Source: Bacteroidota bacterium (GTDB taxonomy: Bacteria; Bacteroidota; Bacteroidia; Sphingobacteriales; Sphingobacteriaceae). From it: a stretch of 56,860 nucleotides of DNA. Every line of letters starts with the position of its first letter. Within the stretch, counting starts at the first letter, position 1. Where the stretch lies: contig JAMFRP010000046.1 of the NCBI GenBank assembly GCA_026224775.1, positions 1-56,860 on the forward strand, read 5' to 3'. The notes beneath the pieces are model-generated. The model was not told where the DNA came from and searched no databases. It worked only from the letters and a program-made list of their open reading frames with translations. The translations under genes and the position numbers were made by a program. Below are positions 45,015 to 54,283 of this stretch, in pieces.

Positions 45015-46727
45015 TCAACCTTTTTCACCACGCCTTTGTGTAATTTCTGCGCGGGTTTTATCAGTTACTTGTTTTACTAGTTCTTCTTCCTGCGATACTT
45101 TGTTCAATTCTTCCTCTATAGATTCAAATTCGGTTTGCAGGCTTGATATTTTTGCTTCAAGCACTTTACGCTTACGCGATATTTCGCGGTCTTTACGGTT
45201 ATAAGCATAATCACGTAATACTTCTCCGGTTTGCTCATGTAGTATTTGCGCCTCTCTTGCCGATCCTGTTAAAACACCATCCGGACCAAGGTATACCTCA
45301 ACCAGGTCAAGTCCCTTATCGGTAATTACAAATTCACGCACCTGATTTGAGTGTTTCATACCGCGCGATTTCATGATATACATACCACGGTTGCGTTCGC
45401 CATTATACTCAATATCTCTTACCAACAACCAGGCATCTACTAATGATGAAACCCCCTCGTCTGTTTGGTCGCTAATAATTGTGTTTAATGTTAAAGCAGT
45501 AAACATAACCGTAATCTGTTCTTCTTGTAAAAAATCAATCAACCGAATCAACATTGATTTAACTTCACTTACAGAACCTACTGTTATCAGGTTGGTTATT
45601 GGGTCAAGCACCACTGCTTGAGGCTTAAACTTTTTGATTGTTTTATACATTGCCACCAAATGCATCTCAAGCCCGTATAACGTTGGCCTTGATGCAAAAA
45701 ACTTTAACAATCCTTCATCAACATATTGCTGAAGATTTACTCCGATGGAGTGCATATTACGAATGATCTGATTTGGCGACTCTTCAAAAGCGAAGTAGAT
45801 ACATTTATTGCCCTCGCTACAGGTTTGATTAGCAAAATAGGCTGCTATACTGGTTTTACCAGTACCCGCGGTACCTGAAACTAAAATGCTACTGCCCTTA
45901 AAAAAGCCCCGTCCATCCAACATCTTATCCAAAGCAGGAATTCCTGATCTTATTCTTTCTGACGATACCGGTTTTTCTAACTTTAACGAGGTTACAGGTA
46001 ATACTGAGATTCCTTCTTCATCAATTAAAAAAGGATATTCATTAGTGCCATGTACAGAGCCGCGGTATTTTACAATTCTTAAACGCCGTGTTGATATTTG
46101 GTTGATAACCCGATGGTCGAGCAGTATTACACAATCCGATACATATTCTTCCAATCCCTGTCTTGTTAACTTGCCTTCTCCACGTTCACCAGTTATTATC
46201 GCGGTAACACCTTTATCTTTTAACCAATGGAATAACCTGCGCAACTCAGCACGCAATACAGCCTCATTGGATAAGCCCGAAAACAAGTTCTCCAAAGTGT
46301 CCAACACTACTCTTTTGGCGCCTATACTATCAATGGCATAATTTAATCTTATAAATAAGCCCTCCAGATCATATTCACCAGTTTCTTCAATCTCACTGCG
46401 ATCAATATGAACATGGTCAAGCTTTATTTTCTTTTCTTCCTGTAGTTTATCTAAATCAAAACCCAATGAAGCCACATTCATGGCCAACTCATCAGTTTTT
46501 TCTTCAAAGGCCATAAATACACCAGGTTCACCAAAGTCAATAGCTCCTCTGATTATGAATTCCAGCGACATTAGGGTTTTCCCACAGCCGGCATCACCAC
46601 AAACTAATGTAGGCCTGCCTTTAGGTATCCCGCCACCGGTAATTTCATCAAGTCCCGTTATACCTGTAGGTGTTTTAGGTAAAGTTGGGTATTTTTCATT
46701 CATTTTTTGTTCTTTGGCTTTACTCAT
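45015..46727 (-). CDS. kaiC: KaiC-type double-domain RecA ATPase
   Basis: 570 residues from ATG 46727, with two KaiC domains. CI has Walker A GDAGCGKT (44-51) and catalytic Glu pair in AFEEKTDEL (75-76). CII has GTAGTGKT (285-292) and AFEESPNQI (315-316). The region of the cyanobacterial phospho-sites Ser431/Thr432 reads QTDEGVSSLVD (421-431), i.e. Ser427-Ser428, with the Thr426 equivalent kept. The C terminus is a 75-residue charged coiled coil instead of the KaiA-binding tail. No kaiA is present. It is first gene of kaiC-kaiB-kaiB-kinase. Autokinase activity is inferred. Confidence 0.92.
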   Translation of the reverse strand: MSKAKEQKMNEKYPTLPKTPTGITGLDEITGGGIPKGRPTLVCGDAGCGKTLMSLEFIIRGAIDFGEPGVFMAFEEKTDELAMNVASLGFDLDKLQEEKKIKLDHVHIDRSEIEETGEYDLEGLFIRLNYAIDSIGAKRVVLDTLENLFSGLSNEAVLRAELRRLFHWLKDKGVTAIITGERGEGKLTRQGLEEYVSDCVILLDHRVINQISTRRLRIVKYRGSVHGTNEYPFLIDEEGISVLPVTSLKLEKPVSSERIRSGIPALDKMLDGRGFFKGSSILVSGTAGTGKTSIAAYFANQTCSEGNKCIYFAFEESPNQIIRNMHSIGVNLQQYVDEGLLKFFASRPTLYGLEMHLVAMYKTIKKFKPQAVVLDPITNLITVGSVSEVKSMLIRLIDFLQEEQITVMFTALTLNTIISDQTDEGVSSLVDAWLLVRDIEYNGERNRGMYIMKSRGMKHSNQVREFVITDKGLDLVEVYLGPDGVLTGSAREAQILHEQTGEVLRDYAYNRKDREISRKRKVLEAKISSLQTEFESIEEELNKVSQEEELVKQVTDKTRAEITQRRGEKG

Positions 46728-47108
46728 TTTGGAATAAACTTTAATAAAACACAATACCTGTTAATAATAAAAAGATCCCAGGTTCTTAATACTAAGTGCT
46801 AATAATTGTTATAAGCATTAAATTGTTTTAACGAGTTTTTAATTAGCTATAAAATATTTGTAATTAGTTTACTACAGATGCCTTTTTATAACTATCAAAT
46901 TAGCGGCCAATCAAAAATTCATATTATAAAGCATATATATTTACTATCAATTTAAAATATTAGTTTATTAATAATAAATTACTCTACAACTATAATTTAC
47001 ACTTATATAATCTGATTAATTATATAATTTTAAGTTTGTTTCACGCAAACATTTTCCCAATTACCTGCTTAACTTTTTTTAAATTACATTTGTTTTTCTA
47101 TTTCAAAA
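46728..47108. promoter_or_regulatory. AT-rich divergent regulatory region between kaiC and the six-PAS kinase
   Basis: No gene is seen in about 380 bases of strongly AT-rich sequence. A -7 box TACATTTG lies at 47085-47092, 16 bases before the kinase ATG. The length and divergence suggest shared regulation of the two arms. No clear operator palindrome was found by eye. Confidence 0.5.
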
Positions 47109-50108
47109 ATGGATAGCGACCCTAACTTCTTATATCAGGAAAACGAGAATATTTTCAGGACACTGATTGAGGAATCACCTACGCCTGTAGGATTGTATAT
47201 CGGGCGCGAAATGATTATTCAATTAGCCAATAAAGCTATTTTAAATGTTTGGGGAAAAGATGAATCCATCATTGGTAAAACATTCAGCCAGGCATTGCCA
47301 GAATTGGAGGGTCAACCTTTTTTTCAATTACTGGATGACGTATACACCAGCGGTATTGCTTATGAAGCCACGGAAGACCGCGTGGATCTGCTTGTTGATG
47401 GCAAAATGCAGATATTCTATTTTAACTTTATCTACAAACCACTAAAAGATAAAAAAGGTAATGTTTGGGGTGTGCTTAATACAGCTACAAATGTAACAGA
47501 ACTGGTAACAACCCGCCAAAAGCTAGCCGAATCTGAACAGCGCATACAATTTGCTGTTGACTCTGCAGAGATTGGAACATGGGACATTGACCGAATAAAA
47601 GGCACTATTGTTTGGAATGATCGCAGTTGCGAGCTCTATGGCTTTCCAAAAGGAACACAAGTGACCATACATAACGTGCGTGACCATGTACATCCTGATG
47701 ATGCCGAACGCATAACTAATTCTGTAAGATTTGCTACCGACCCAAAAACAGGTGGTAACTATGACGATACCTTCAGAACTATTGATGCCGTAACTAAAAA
47801 AACACGCTGGGTAAAGTGTAAAGGGAAAGCTTATTTTAATGACGAGGGCATATGTTATCGTTTTGCAGGTACAACGCTTGATATTACTAAAGATGTACAA
47901 GCGCGCGAGGAGCAACAAAAACTAATAGCCCTGGTTGAAAACAGTGCTGATGTTATCGGCATTACGGATTTAACCTCCACTGTTACCTATTTAAATAAAG
48001 CGGGATACAAATTACTTGGTTTCGATAGCCCGGATCAGGCCCCAAAATCACCTGCTGATTATTACATGCCTGCAGATGCAAAAAAACTGTATGAACAAGC
48101 ACTGCCTGCAATTATAAAAACAGGAAGATGGTCGGGCGAGATGAATTACCGGCATTTTAAAACAGGTGAAGCTATACCCGTTTATTTAAACGTTTTTAGG
48201 ATAGATGATCCTGAAACGGGGCTATCAATTGGTCGGGCATCATCAGCCAGAGACCTTCGTCCTGAAAAACAGGCTCGTAATGAGCAATCTAAATTACTTT
48301 CACTGATTGACCACAGTTCTGATTTTATAAGCTTGTCCGATCTTGATGGCAATGTAAGCTATGTAAATGCAGCGGGGATGAAAATGTTGGGAATTACTTC
48401 ATCATCTATTTTCAAGCATAACAGTGAGTATATTATGCCTAGCGAGATTGATAGGCTACAAAATGAGGTTAATAAAGCATTGACAGAAAAAGGTAGGTGG
48501 TCGGGATATATTAACTATCGTCATTTCGAAACAGGTGAACCAATTCCTGTTTCTGCTACAAGCATGCTGGTTTATGATTCAGCAACGGGAAAACCGCAAG
48601 GCAGGGCAAGTATAGCCCGCGATTTAACACGTGAAATTGCTGACCGGAAAGCGCTTGCTGAAAGCGAGCATCTACTAAAAAACATTACCAAAGAAAGCCC
48701 TACCGCGCTTTGGATGTCGGACGACAAAGCGAATATTATCTATATCAATCAAACATGGATAGATTGGACCGGCCTGAGTTTTGAAGAAAGCATGGCCCAG
48801 GGTTGGACAATGGCTATTATACCGGAAGATAGACAGCATGCAATTGACCAATTCATCAAAGATTTAACAGCTCGCAAAAGTTATACAGTTGATTTTAGAA
48901 TAAAGCTTAAGAATGGCGAAATACGCTGGTGCACAGCAACTGGTAACCCTCAATATAAACATGATGGCACCTTTGCAGGTTATATAGGTGCATGTACGGA
49001 TATTACCGAAAAGATACTATTTGATCAACAGATCAAACAAACAAACGAGGATTTAAACAACCAGATAAAACAGTTTGAATTTGTAACAGGGTTTATGCCG
49101 GTACAATTATGGACTGCTAAAACTGATGGTGAAATTGATTATGTGAATGATCGTACTGTTGAGTACTTTGGTGTACCCGCGGAGAATATTATAGGCCCGG
49201 CATGGCAAAATTTTGTGCACCGTGATGATTTTGAAGCTTGCATTGAAGCTTGGTCACACTCTTTAAAAACCGGAGATCCTTATCAATTCGAATTCAGATT
49301 ACTTGATAAGAATAGTGTTTATAAATGGCACCTAACGCGTGCACTGCCATTTTATAACGATGGCGAGGTTGTGAAATGGTTTGGCACCAATACCGATATT
49401 GATGACCAAAAACAATTGCAGCGCCAAAAAGATGATTTTTTAGGTATTGCCAGCCATGAGTTAAAAACTCCTGTAACCAGTATAAAAGCTTATGCCCAGG
49501 TATTAGGCGCTATGCTGACCAAGGAAGGTGAAAGCAAAAAAGCCGACATGGTTTTAAGGATGGACGCCCAGGTAAACCGCCTTACCAACCTTATAGGAGA
49601 TTTATTGGATGTTACCAAGATAAACTCGGGCAGATTACAGTTTAATAAAACATGGTTTGATTTTAACCAGGCTATTAGGGAGTGTATTGAAGATTTACAA
49701 CATACCACTAAAAAACACAATCTAATTGAAGATTTTGCCGAAGCGGGACAAGTTTACTCAGACAAGGACAGGATTGGGCAAGTAGTCATTAATTTAATTA
49801 CCAATGCTATAAAATACTCGCCCCATTCAGATAAAATCATTATCAGCACCAAACTGGAAGATAAAGAAGTTATTGTTTGCGTGCAGGATTTTGGCATTGG
49901 CATACCTGATGATAAAACCGATAAAGTATTTGAACAATTTTATCGTGTAAGTGGGAATAAGCAGCATACTTTCCCCGGATTGGGGTTGGGATTATACATT
50001 TCATCAGAAATTATTAAACGTGAAGGCGGTAGAATGTGGGTAAACAGCATCGAAGGAAAAGGGTCTACTTTTTGCTTCGCTTTGCCCGCATATGATTCAT
50101 CAATATGA
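47109..50108 (+). CDS. Soluble sensor histidine kinase with six PAS domains
   Basis: 999 residues, with no membrane segment. PAS-like domains fall at about 15-135, 143-265, 272-385, 396-510, 521-635 and 655-768. Domains three and four are near-duplicates (both contain GRWSG, YRHF and TGE, then GRAS and ARDL). HisKA has His783 (FLGIASHELKTPVTSIKAYA), followed by an ATPase domain with NLITNAIKYSP, DFGIGI and GLGLGLYIS. It is followed 43 bases later by a stand-alone receiver, its likely partner, and is divergent from the kai operon. Ligands of the PAS domains are unknown. Confidence 0.9.
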   Translation: MDSDPNFLYQENENIFRTLIEESPTPVGLYIGREMIIQLANKAILNVWGKDESIIGKTFSQALPELEGQPFFQLLDDVYTSGIAYEATEDRVDLLVDGKMQIFYFNFIYKPLKDKKGNVWGVLNTATNVTELVTTRQKLAESEQRIQFAVDSAEIGTWDIDRIKGTIVWNDRSCELYGFPKGTQVTIHNVRDHVHPDDAERITNSVRFATDPKTGGNYDDTFRTIDAVTKKTRWVKCKGKAYFNDEGICYRFAGTTLDITKDVQAREEQQKLIALVENSADVIGITDLTSTVTYLNKAGYKLLGFDSPDQAPKSPADYYMPADAKKLYEQALPAIIKTGRWSGEMNYRHFKTGEAIPVYLNVFRIDDPETGLSIGRASSARDLRPEKQARNEQSKLLSLIDHSSDFISLSDLDGNVSYVNAAGMKMLGITSSSIFKHNSEYIMPSEIDRLQNEVNKALTEKGRWSGYINYRHFETGEPIPVSATSMLVYDSATGKPQGRASIARDLTREIADRKALAESEHLLKNITKESPTALWMSDDKANIIYINQTWIDWTGLSFEESMAQGWTMAIIPEDRQHAIDQFIKDLTARKSYTVDFRIKLKNGEIRWCTATGNPQYKHDGTFAGYIGACTDITEKILFDQQIKQTNEDLNNQIKQFEFVTGFMPVQLWTAKTDGEIDYVNDRTVEYFGVPAENIIGPAWQNFVHRDDFEACIEAWSHSLKTGDPYQFEFRLLDKNSVYKWHLTRALPFYNDGEVVKWFGTNTDIDDQKQLQRQKDDFLGIASHELKTPVTSIKAYAQVLGAMLTKEGESKKADMVLRMDAQVNRLTNLIGDLLDVTKINSGRLQFNKTWFDFNQAIRECIEDLQHTTKKHNLIEDFAEAGQVYSDKDRIGQVVINLITNAIKYSPHSDKIIISTKLEDKEVIVCVQDFGIGIPDDKTDKVFEQFYRVSGNKQHTFPGLGLGLYISSEIIKREGGRMWVNSIEGKGSTFCFALPAYDSSI

Positions 50109-50151
50109 ATCTTCCCCCTATAATTAATTTTAACTTATCTTAGCCGAAACA

Positions 50152-50523
50152 ATGAGCCTAAAACCAAAAAAAATAATGATTGCCGACGATGATCCCGGAA
50201 TAGTTGATGCTGTTGAAATGCTGCTGGAATTTGAAGGGTACGAAGTAATATCAACCGTTGATGGCAGCACTGTTTTAGACATGAAAGAGAATCTTCCCGA
50301 TCTTTTATTATTAGATATATGGATGTCGGGCGAAGACGGCCGGGATATATGCAAAAAGTTAAAGCAGGAGCCACTTACAAAAAACATCCCGGTTATTATG
50401 GTATCGGCCAGTCGTGATATAGAAGAATCGGCTATAGAAGCAGGCGCTGATGATTTTTTAGCTAAACCTTTTGAAATGAATGATCTGCTAAAAAAGATTG
50501 AGAATTTGACCAAATACCAATAG
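50152..50523 (+). CDS. Stand-alone response regulator receiver protein
   Basis: 123 residues, a single CheY-like domain without an output domain. Acidic pocket Asp12-Asp14, phospho-acceptor Asp55 (LLLLDIWMSG), switch Ser in VSAS and Lys in LAKPF are all in place. The 43-base gap to the six-PAS kinase indicates an operon. It probably relays phosphate or acts by protein contact. Confidence 0.92.
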   Translation: MSLKPKKIMIADDDPGIVDAVEMLLEFEGYEVISTVDGSTVLDMKENLPDLLLLDIWMSGEDGRDICKKLKQEPLTKNIPVIMVSASRDIEESAIEAGADDFLAKPFEMNDLLKKIENLTKYQ

Positions 50524-50633
50524 CTTTTAACAATATTGTTGTACATAAAAAGTTATACAACTTTTGGTTTAAACATTTAGAGATGTAAGCTGTATATTTA
50601 TTCACCATATATTATACATTTTACACCCCGAAA

Positions 50634-51932
50634 ATGCCTGCAAAATCTCCACAAAAACATCCCCGCAAAAAAATCTGGAAATTTTTTACCTTATTAGGCC
50701 CGGGTTTAACCACCGGCGCTGCCGATGATGATCCGTCAGGTATTGCCACCTACTCACAAACAGGTGCCCAATTTGGTTACGGACAACTATGGACAGCCTT
50801 GTACATGCTGCCCTTTATGACTGCTGTACAAGAGGCCTGCGCACGTATTGGTTTAGTTACCGGCAAAGGAATAGCTGCAGTTGTTAAACAACACTACAGC
50901 CGTAAAGTATTATATGCTGTAGTTGGCCTGGTAGTGGTTGCTAACACCATAAATATAGGTGCTGATATTGGCGCTATGGCATCTGCTGCGCAATTATTGA
51001 TACCCTCTATCCCCTTTGTTATCCTCACTTTGTTTTTCACAGTGACTATATTAATCCTGGAAATTTTTACTAATTATAAGGTCTATTCTAAAATACTTAA
51101 ATGGCTTGCACTGGCCCTGCTAGCCTACCCTATTACTGTATTCATCGTACATCAGCCCTGGTTAACTGTATTAAAAGCAACGGTTACACCTCATTTCGAG
51201 TTCAGCTTTGCGTTTCTGTTCATCATTACCGGTGTTTTAGGTACTACAATATCTCCATATATGTTTTTTTGGGAAGCGTCTCAGGAAGTTGAAGAAGTAG
51301 AAGAAGAAGACAGGCTAATAGCAGGAAAGCCTGTCATGAGCTGGCAACGCATAAAACGCATGCGGCTTGATAATAATGCCGGTATGATCATATCGGAGAT
51401 TACTACCTGGTGCATATTGGTGGTTGCAGGAACCGTTTTACATAACAGCGGCGTGCATGATATTAATACTGCCGCGGATGCCGCGAAAGCTTTAGAACCT
51501 TTGGTGCATTCATTCCCAAATTCGGGTTTTTTATCAAAACTGATCTTTTCTATTGGTATAATCGGTTTAGGGTTGCTGGCAGTACCGGTGCTTTCAGGCT
51601 CCGCAGCTTATGCTGTTGCCGAAGCTGTTAACTGGAAAGCCAGCTTAAATTTTAAGTTAAAACAAGCACATGGATTTTATGGCATTATCACCATTGCCAC
51701 CCTTATAGGGTTAATGATAAATTTTGTGGGGATAGATCCTGTTAAAGCATTGGTGTACGCCGCGGTATTAAATGGTGTTGCAGCCGTACCCCTACTCTTT
51801 TTGATCGCTAAGATTGGCGGTAGTGAAAAAATCATGGGTGAATACAAAAGCGGCCTACTATCAAATAGTTTAGTATGGTTTACATTTGTTGCTATGGGTG
51901 CAGCGGCCGTAGCCATGTTTTTCACACTGTAA
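50634..51932 (+). CDS. NRAMP-related divalent cation transporter with altered metal site
   Basis: 432 residues with about 11 transmembrane helices. TM1 has DPSG (33-36, in AADDDPSGIATYSQTGAQFGY) where canonical NRAMPs have DPGN. TM6 reads GTTISPYMFFW (203-213) where they have GATVMPHxxY. So the sulfur-donating Met is Ser and the following His is Tyr. The loop after TM6 is highly acidic (EVEEVEEEDR). Loss of the Met is a known mark of NRAMP-related proteins that do not prefer transition metals, such as the Mg2+-transporting NRMT group; transport of Mg2+ or another hard cation here is inference. Confidence 0.85.
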   Translation: MPAKSPQKHPRKKIWKFFTLLGPGLTTGAADDDPSGIATYSQTGAQFGYGQLWTALYMLPFMTAVQEACARIGLVTGKGIAAVVKQHYSRKVLYAVVGLVVVANTINIGADIGAMASAAQLLIPSIPFVILTLFFTVTILILEIFTNYKVYSKILKWLALALLAYPITVFIVHQPWLTVLKATVTPHFEFSFAFLFIITGVLGTTISPYMFFWEASQEVEEVEEEDRLIAGKPVMSWQRIKRMRLDNNAGMIISEITTWCILVVAGTVLHNSGVHDINTAADAAKALEPLVHSFPNSGFLSKLIFSIGIIGLGLLAVPVLSGSAAYAVAEAVNWKASLNFKLKQAHGFYGIITIATLIGLMINFVGIDPVKALVYAAVLNGVAAVPLLFLIAKIGGSEKIMGEYKSGLLSNSLVWFTFVAMGAAAVAMFFTL

Positions 51933-52033
51933 TTCCTATCTAAGCATAATAGCTATTCCTCTTTCAGTAGCACTAATTGCCAAAAACAATTGATTACAGT
52001 GCAATGTTATCAATATGACTAAACAATACTACC

Positions 52034-52570
52034 ATGGGAATATTGCAACATATTGAACATCAAATATCGGCACTAAATGATCTGATTAAAATAAATAATG
52101 ATCGGATAACAGGTTATCAAAAAGCGATTGAGGGGACTGAAGAACAAAAGCTAAAAAAACTATTCGAAGACTACATAGAAGACAGCAAAGAATATGTAGG
52201 CGATTTAACTGAACACTTACATATTTTAGGCGGAGACCCCACAAGTGGAACAACCCTGACAGGTAAATTTCATCATACCTGGATTGATGTTAAAGCCAAA
52301 TTCTCTAAAAAAGATACCGTTTCCATATTATCTGATTGTGAATATGCAGAAGATGTAGCTAGTACAGCATATCGAAAGGCATTAGATGATAAAGAACTTA
52401 TATGGAAGGACGAACGTATAGTAAACATATTAAGCCACCATTTAAAGGAGCTTAAAGCCACCCATGACCATATTAAAGAGTTACGCGATAATGCGATTGC
52501 ATTGGCATCACAAAGCAAAAGGGAGGAAAAGCCAATTGCAGAACGGGCAGATACAAAAATCACAAACTAA
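52034..52570 (+). CDS. DUF2383 / PA2169-family four-helix bundle protein
   Basis: 178 residues, all helical. The family pattern is LNDLIKINNDRITGYQKAIE, DYIEDSKEYVGDLTEHLHILGG, CEYAEDVASTAYRKAL and LSHHLKELKATHDHIKELRD, ferritin-like in shape. The role of the family is not established; members often appear in stress-related loci. Located between the cation transporter and the third kinase and followed by a terminator. Confidence 0.85.
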   Translation: MGILQHIEHQISALNDLIKINNDRITGYQKAIEGTEEQKLKKLFEDYIEDSKEYVGDLTEHLHILGGDPTSGTTLTGKFHHTWIDVKAKFSKKDTVSILSDCEYAEDVASTAYRKALDDKELIWKDERIVNILSHHLKELKATHDHIKELRDNAIALASQSKREEKPIAERADTKITN

Positions 52571-52594
52571 TTTATTATAAACAACACATTATGT

Positions 52595-52626
52595 AAATGC
52601 GCTCCAAATATTGGGCGCATTTTTTC
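52595..52626 (+). terminator. Rho-independent terminator after DUF2383
   Basis: ATGCGC-CCAA pairs with TTGG-GCGCAT (52597-52607 and 52611-52620, with one bulged T) and is followed by TTTTTT. It separates DUF2383 from the next kinase gene. Confidence 0.85.
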
Positions 52627-52721
52627 TATAAATTGATTTCATAATATTAACTTCACTAAACCAATAGTGTAATACAGATTTTGTAATTTACGCGACAACA
52701 AATACCTATACCAACATAAAA

Positions 52722-54203
52722 ATGAGCGCTGAATCACAGCATATTTTACCTGTGGATATTTTTCAAACCATATTTGAAAAATCACCGGGCTCATTATTAA
52801 TCAAGGCGGATATGCCTCGTTTTACCATACTTGCTGCCAGTGATAGTTATTTAGAATTTACAGATACCACCCGCGACGCCATATTAGGCCGTGGTTTTAG
52901 CGAAGTATTTCCTGATAATGGAAATACAGATGAGCAAATCAAAGCGCACAATGTGTTTATCCGTGTAGTTAATACCGGGAAAAAGATAGATATTCCACGT
53001 TACAGATATGACATTTTCAATCAACAGAGCAAATGTTACGAAGAGCATCATTGGTCGTGCAATAACGTACCAATAATAGGGGATAGCGGCGAAATAGCCT
53101 ATATTTTAAATACTGTAGTAGATATTACCGGCGAGGTAAAAGCCAAGGAAACGGCCTTGGAGAATGAAAAACGCCTAAATCTCGCTCTTGAAGCAACCGG
53201 CTTGGCAACATGGGAGGTAAACCTGATTGATAATGCTTTTTCTTATTCTGCGGACATGACCGAGATATTTGGGGTGAAACCTGGAACATCACTCACAATC
53301 GACATGTTGCGTAGCCAGATAGCGGAAGAAGATATGAAAAGCATTATTCTACCCTCCTATCAACAAGCATTAACTTCGGGTGAATATTTGTTTGAAGTGA
53401 AAGTGGTATGGCCAGATAAATCGCAACACTGGATAAGAACACAGGGCATTATTATTTTTGATGAGAATAATATACCAGAAACCATGCTGGGAACTACGCT
53501 GGATATAACTGAAAGTAAACGCGACGAGATCAGAAAGAATGACTTTATTGCAATGGCAAGTCATGAACTAAAAACCCCGCTCACATCTCTTAAAGCATAT
53601 ATCCAACTGCTCGCAAAAAAACTAAATAACAATAATGATGAGTTTATTGCCAATGCCCTTACCAAGGCAGATAACCAGGTAAATAAAATGGCAAACCTGA
53701 TATATGGCTTTCTTGATCTTTCACGCCTGGAGTCCGGAAAATTGCAAATTAAAATGCAAGATTTTGATATTAACAAACTACTGGCAGAAAACATTGCCGA
53801 AACCCAACTAACCAACAACAGCCATACAATTATTTTTAATGCTGATGGTGTGGTTATGGTTCATGCCGACAGGGAAAGAATTGGGCAGGTGATTAATAAC
53901 TTTTTAAGCAATGCCATAAAGTATTCGCCAAAGGATAGTATAATTACCATAACTACTAAAATCTGCGAAAACGAAATACAGGTTTCAGTTTCTGACGAGG
54001 GTATTGGGATTAAATCCAAAGATCAGGAAAAGCTATTTCAACGTTTTTACAGGGTTGATAATGATGAGATTAAAAACATCTCGGGTTTTGGTATTGGTTT
54101 ATACCTGGCAAGTGAGATTATACAGCGCCACAGGGGCAAAATATGGGTTAATAGCGAAGAAAACAAAGGATCAACATTTAGCTTTAGTTTACCAATTGGA
54201 TAA
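52722..54203 (+). CDS. Sensor histidine kinase with two PAS domains
   Basis: 493 residues, soluble. PAS domains at about 12-140 and 152-265 precede HisKA with His281 (FIAMASHELKTPLTSLKAYI) and an ATPase domain with NNFLSNAIKYSP, DEGIGI and GFGIGLYLAS. No receiver gene follows it. Closely similar in catalytic core to the two other kinases in this region, so all three may share or compete for the single receiver at 50152. Confidence 0.9.
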   Translation: MSAESQHILPVDIFQTIFEKSPGSLLIKADMPRFTILAASDSYLEFTDTTRDAILGRGFSEVFPDNGNTDEQIKAHNVFIRVVNTGKKIDIPRYRYDIFNQQSKCYEEHHWSCNNVPIIGDSGEIAYILNTVVDITGEVKAKETALENEKRLNLALEATGLATWEVNLIDNAFSYSADMTEIFGVKPGTSLTIDMLRSQIAEEDMKSIILPSYQQALTSGEYLFEVKVVWPDKSQHWIRTQGIIIFDENNIPETMLGTTLDITESKRDEIRKNDFIAMASHELKTPLTSLKAYIQLLAKKLNNNNDEFIANALTKADNQVNKMANLIYGFLDLSRLESGKLQIKMQDFDINKLLAENIAETQLTNNSHTIIFNADGVVMVHADRERIGQVINNFLSNAIKYSPKDSIITITTKICENEIQVSVSDEGIGIKSKDQEKLFQRFYRVDNDEIKNISGFGIGLYLASEIIQRHRGKIWVNSEENKGSTFSFSLPIG

Positions 54204-54232
54204 CCCATATTTCACAAGTATCTTTTAAATAC

Positions 54233-54263
54233 AAAAGGCCACTTCAGTTTGAAGTGGCCTTTT
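54233..54263. terminator. Bidirectional terminator
   Basis: AAAAGGCCACTTC (54233-54245) pairs with GAAGTGGCCTTTT (54251-54263), with a 5-base loop. The A-run on one side and T-run on the other suit both the plus-strand kinase and the minus-strand DUF2723 gene that converge here. Confidence 0.88.
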
Positions 54264-54283
54264 AATCGCATTGCGGTTTAGCT

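Noticed and set aside
50152..50523. Full-length DNA-binding response regulator broken by a frameshift
   Set aside because: The receiver ends normally after the last helix, and the following 110 bases show no output-domain sequence in any frame.
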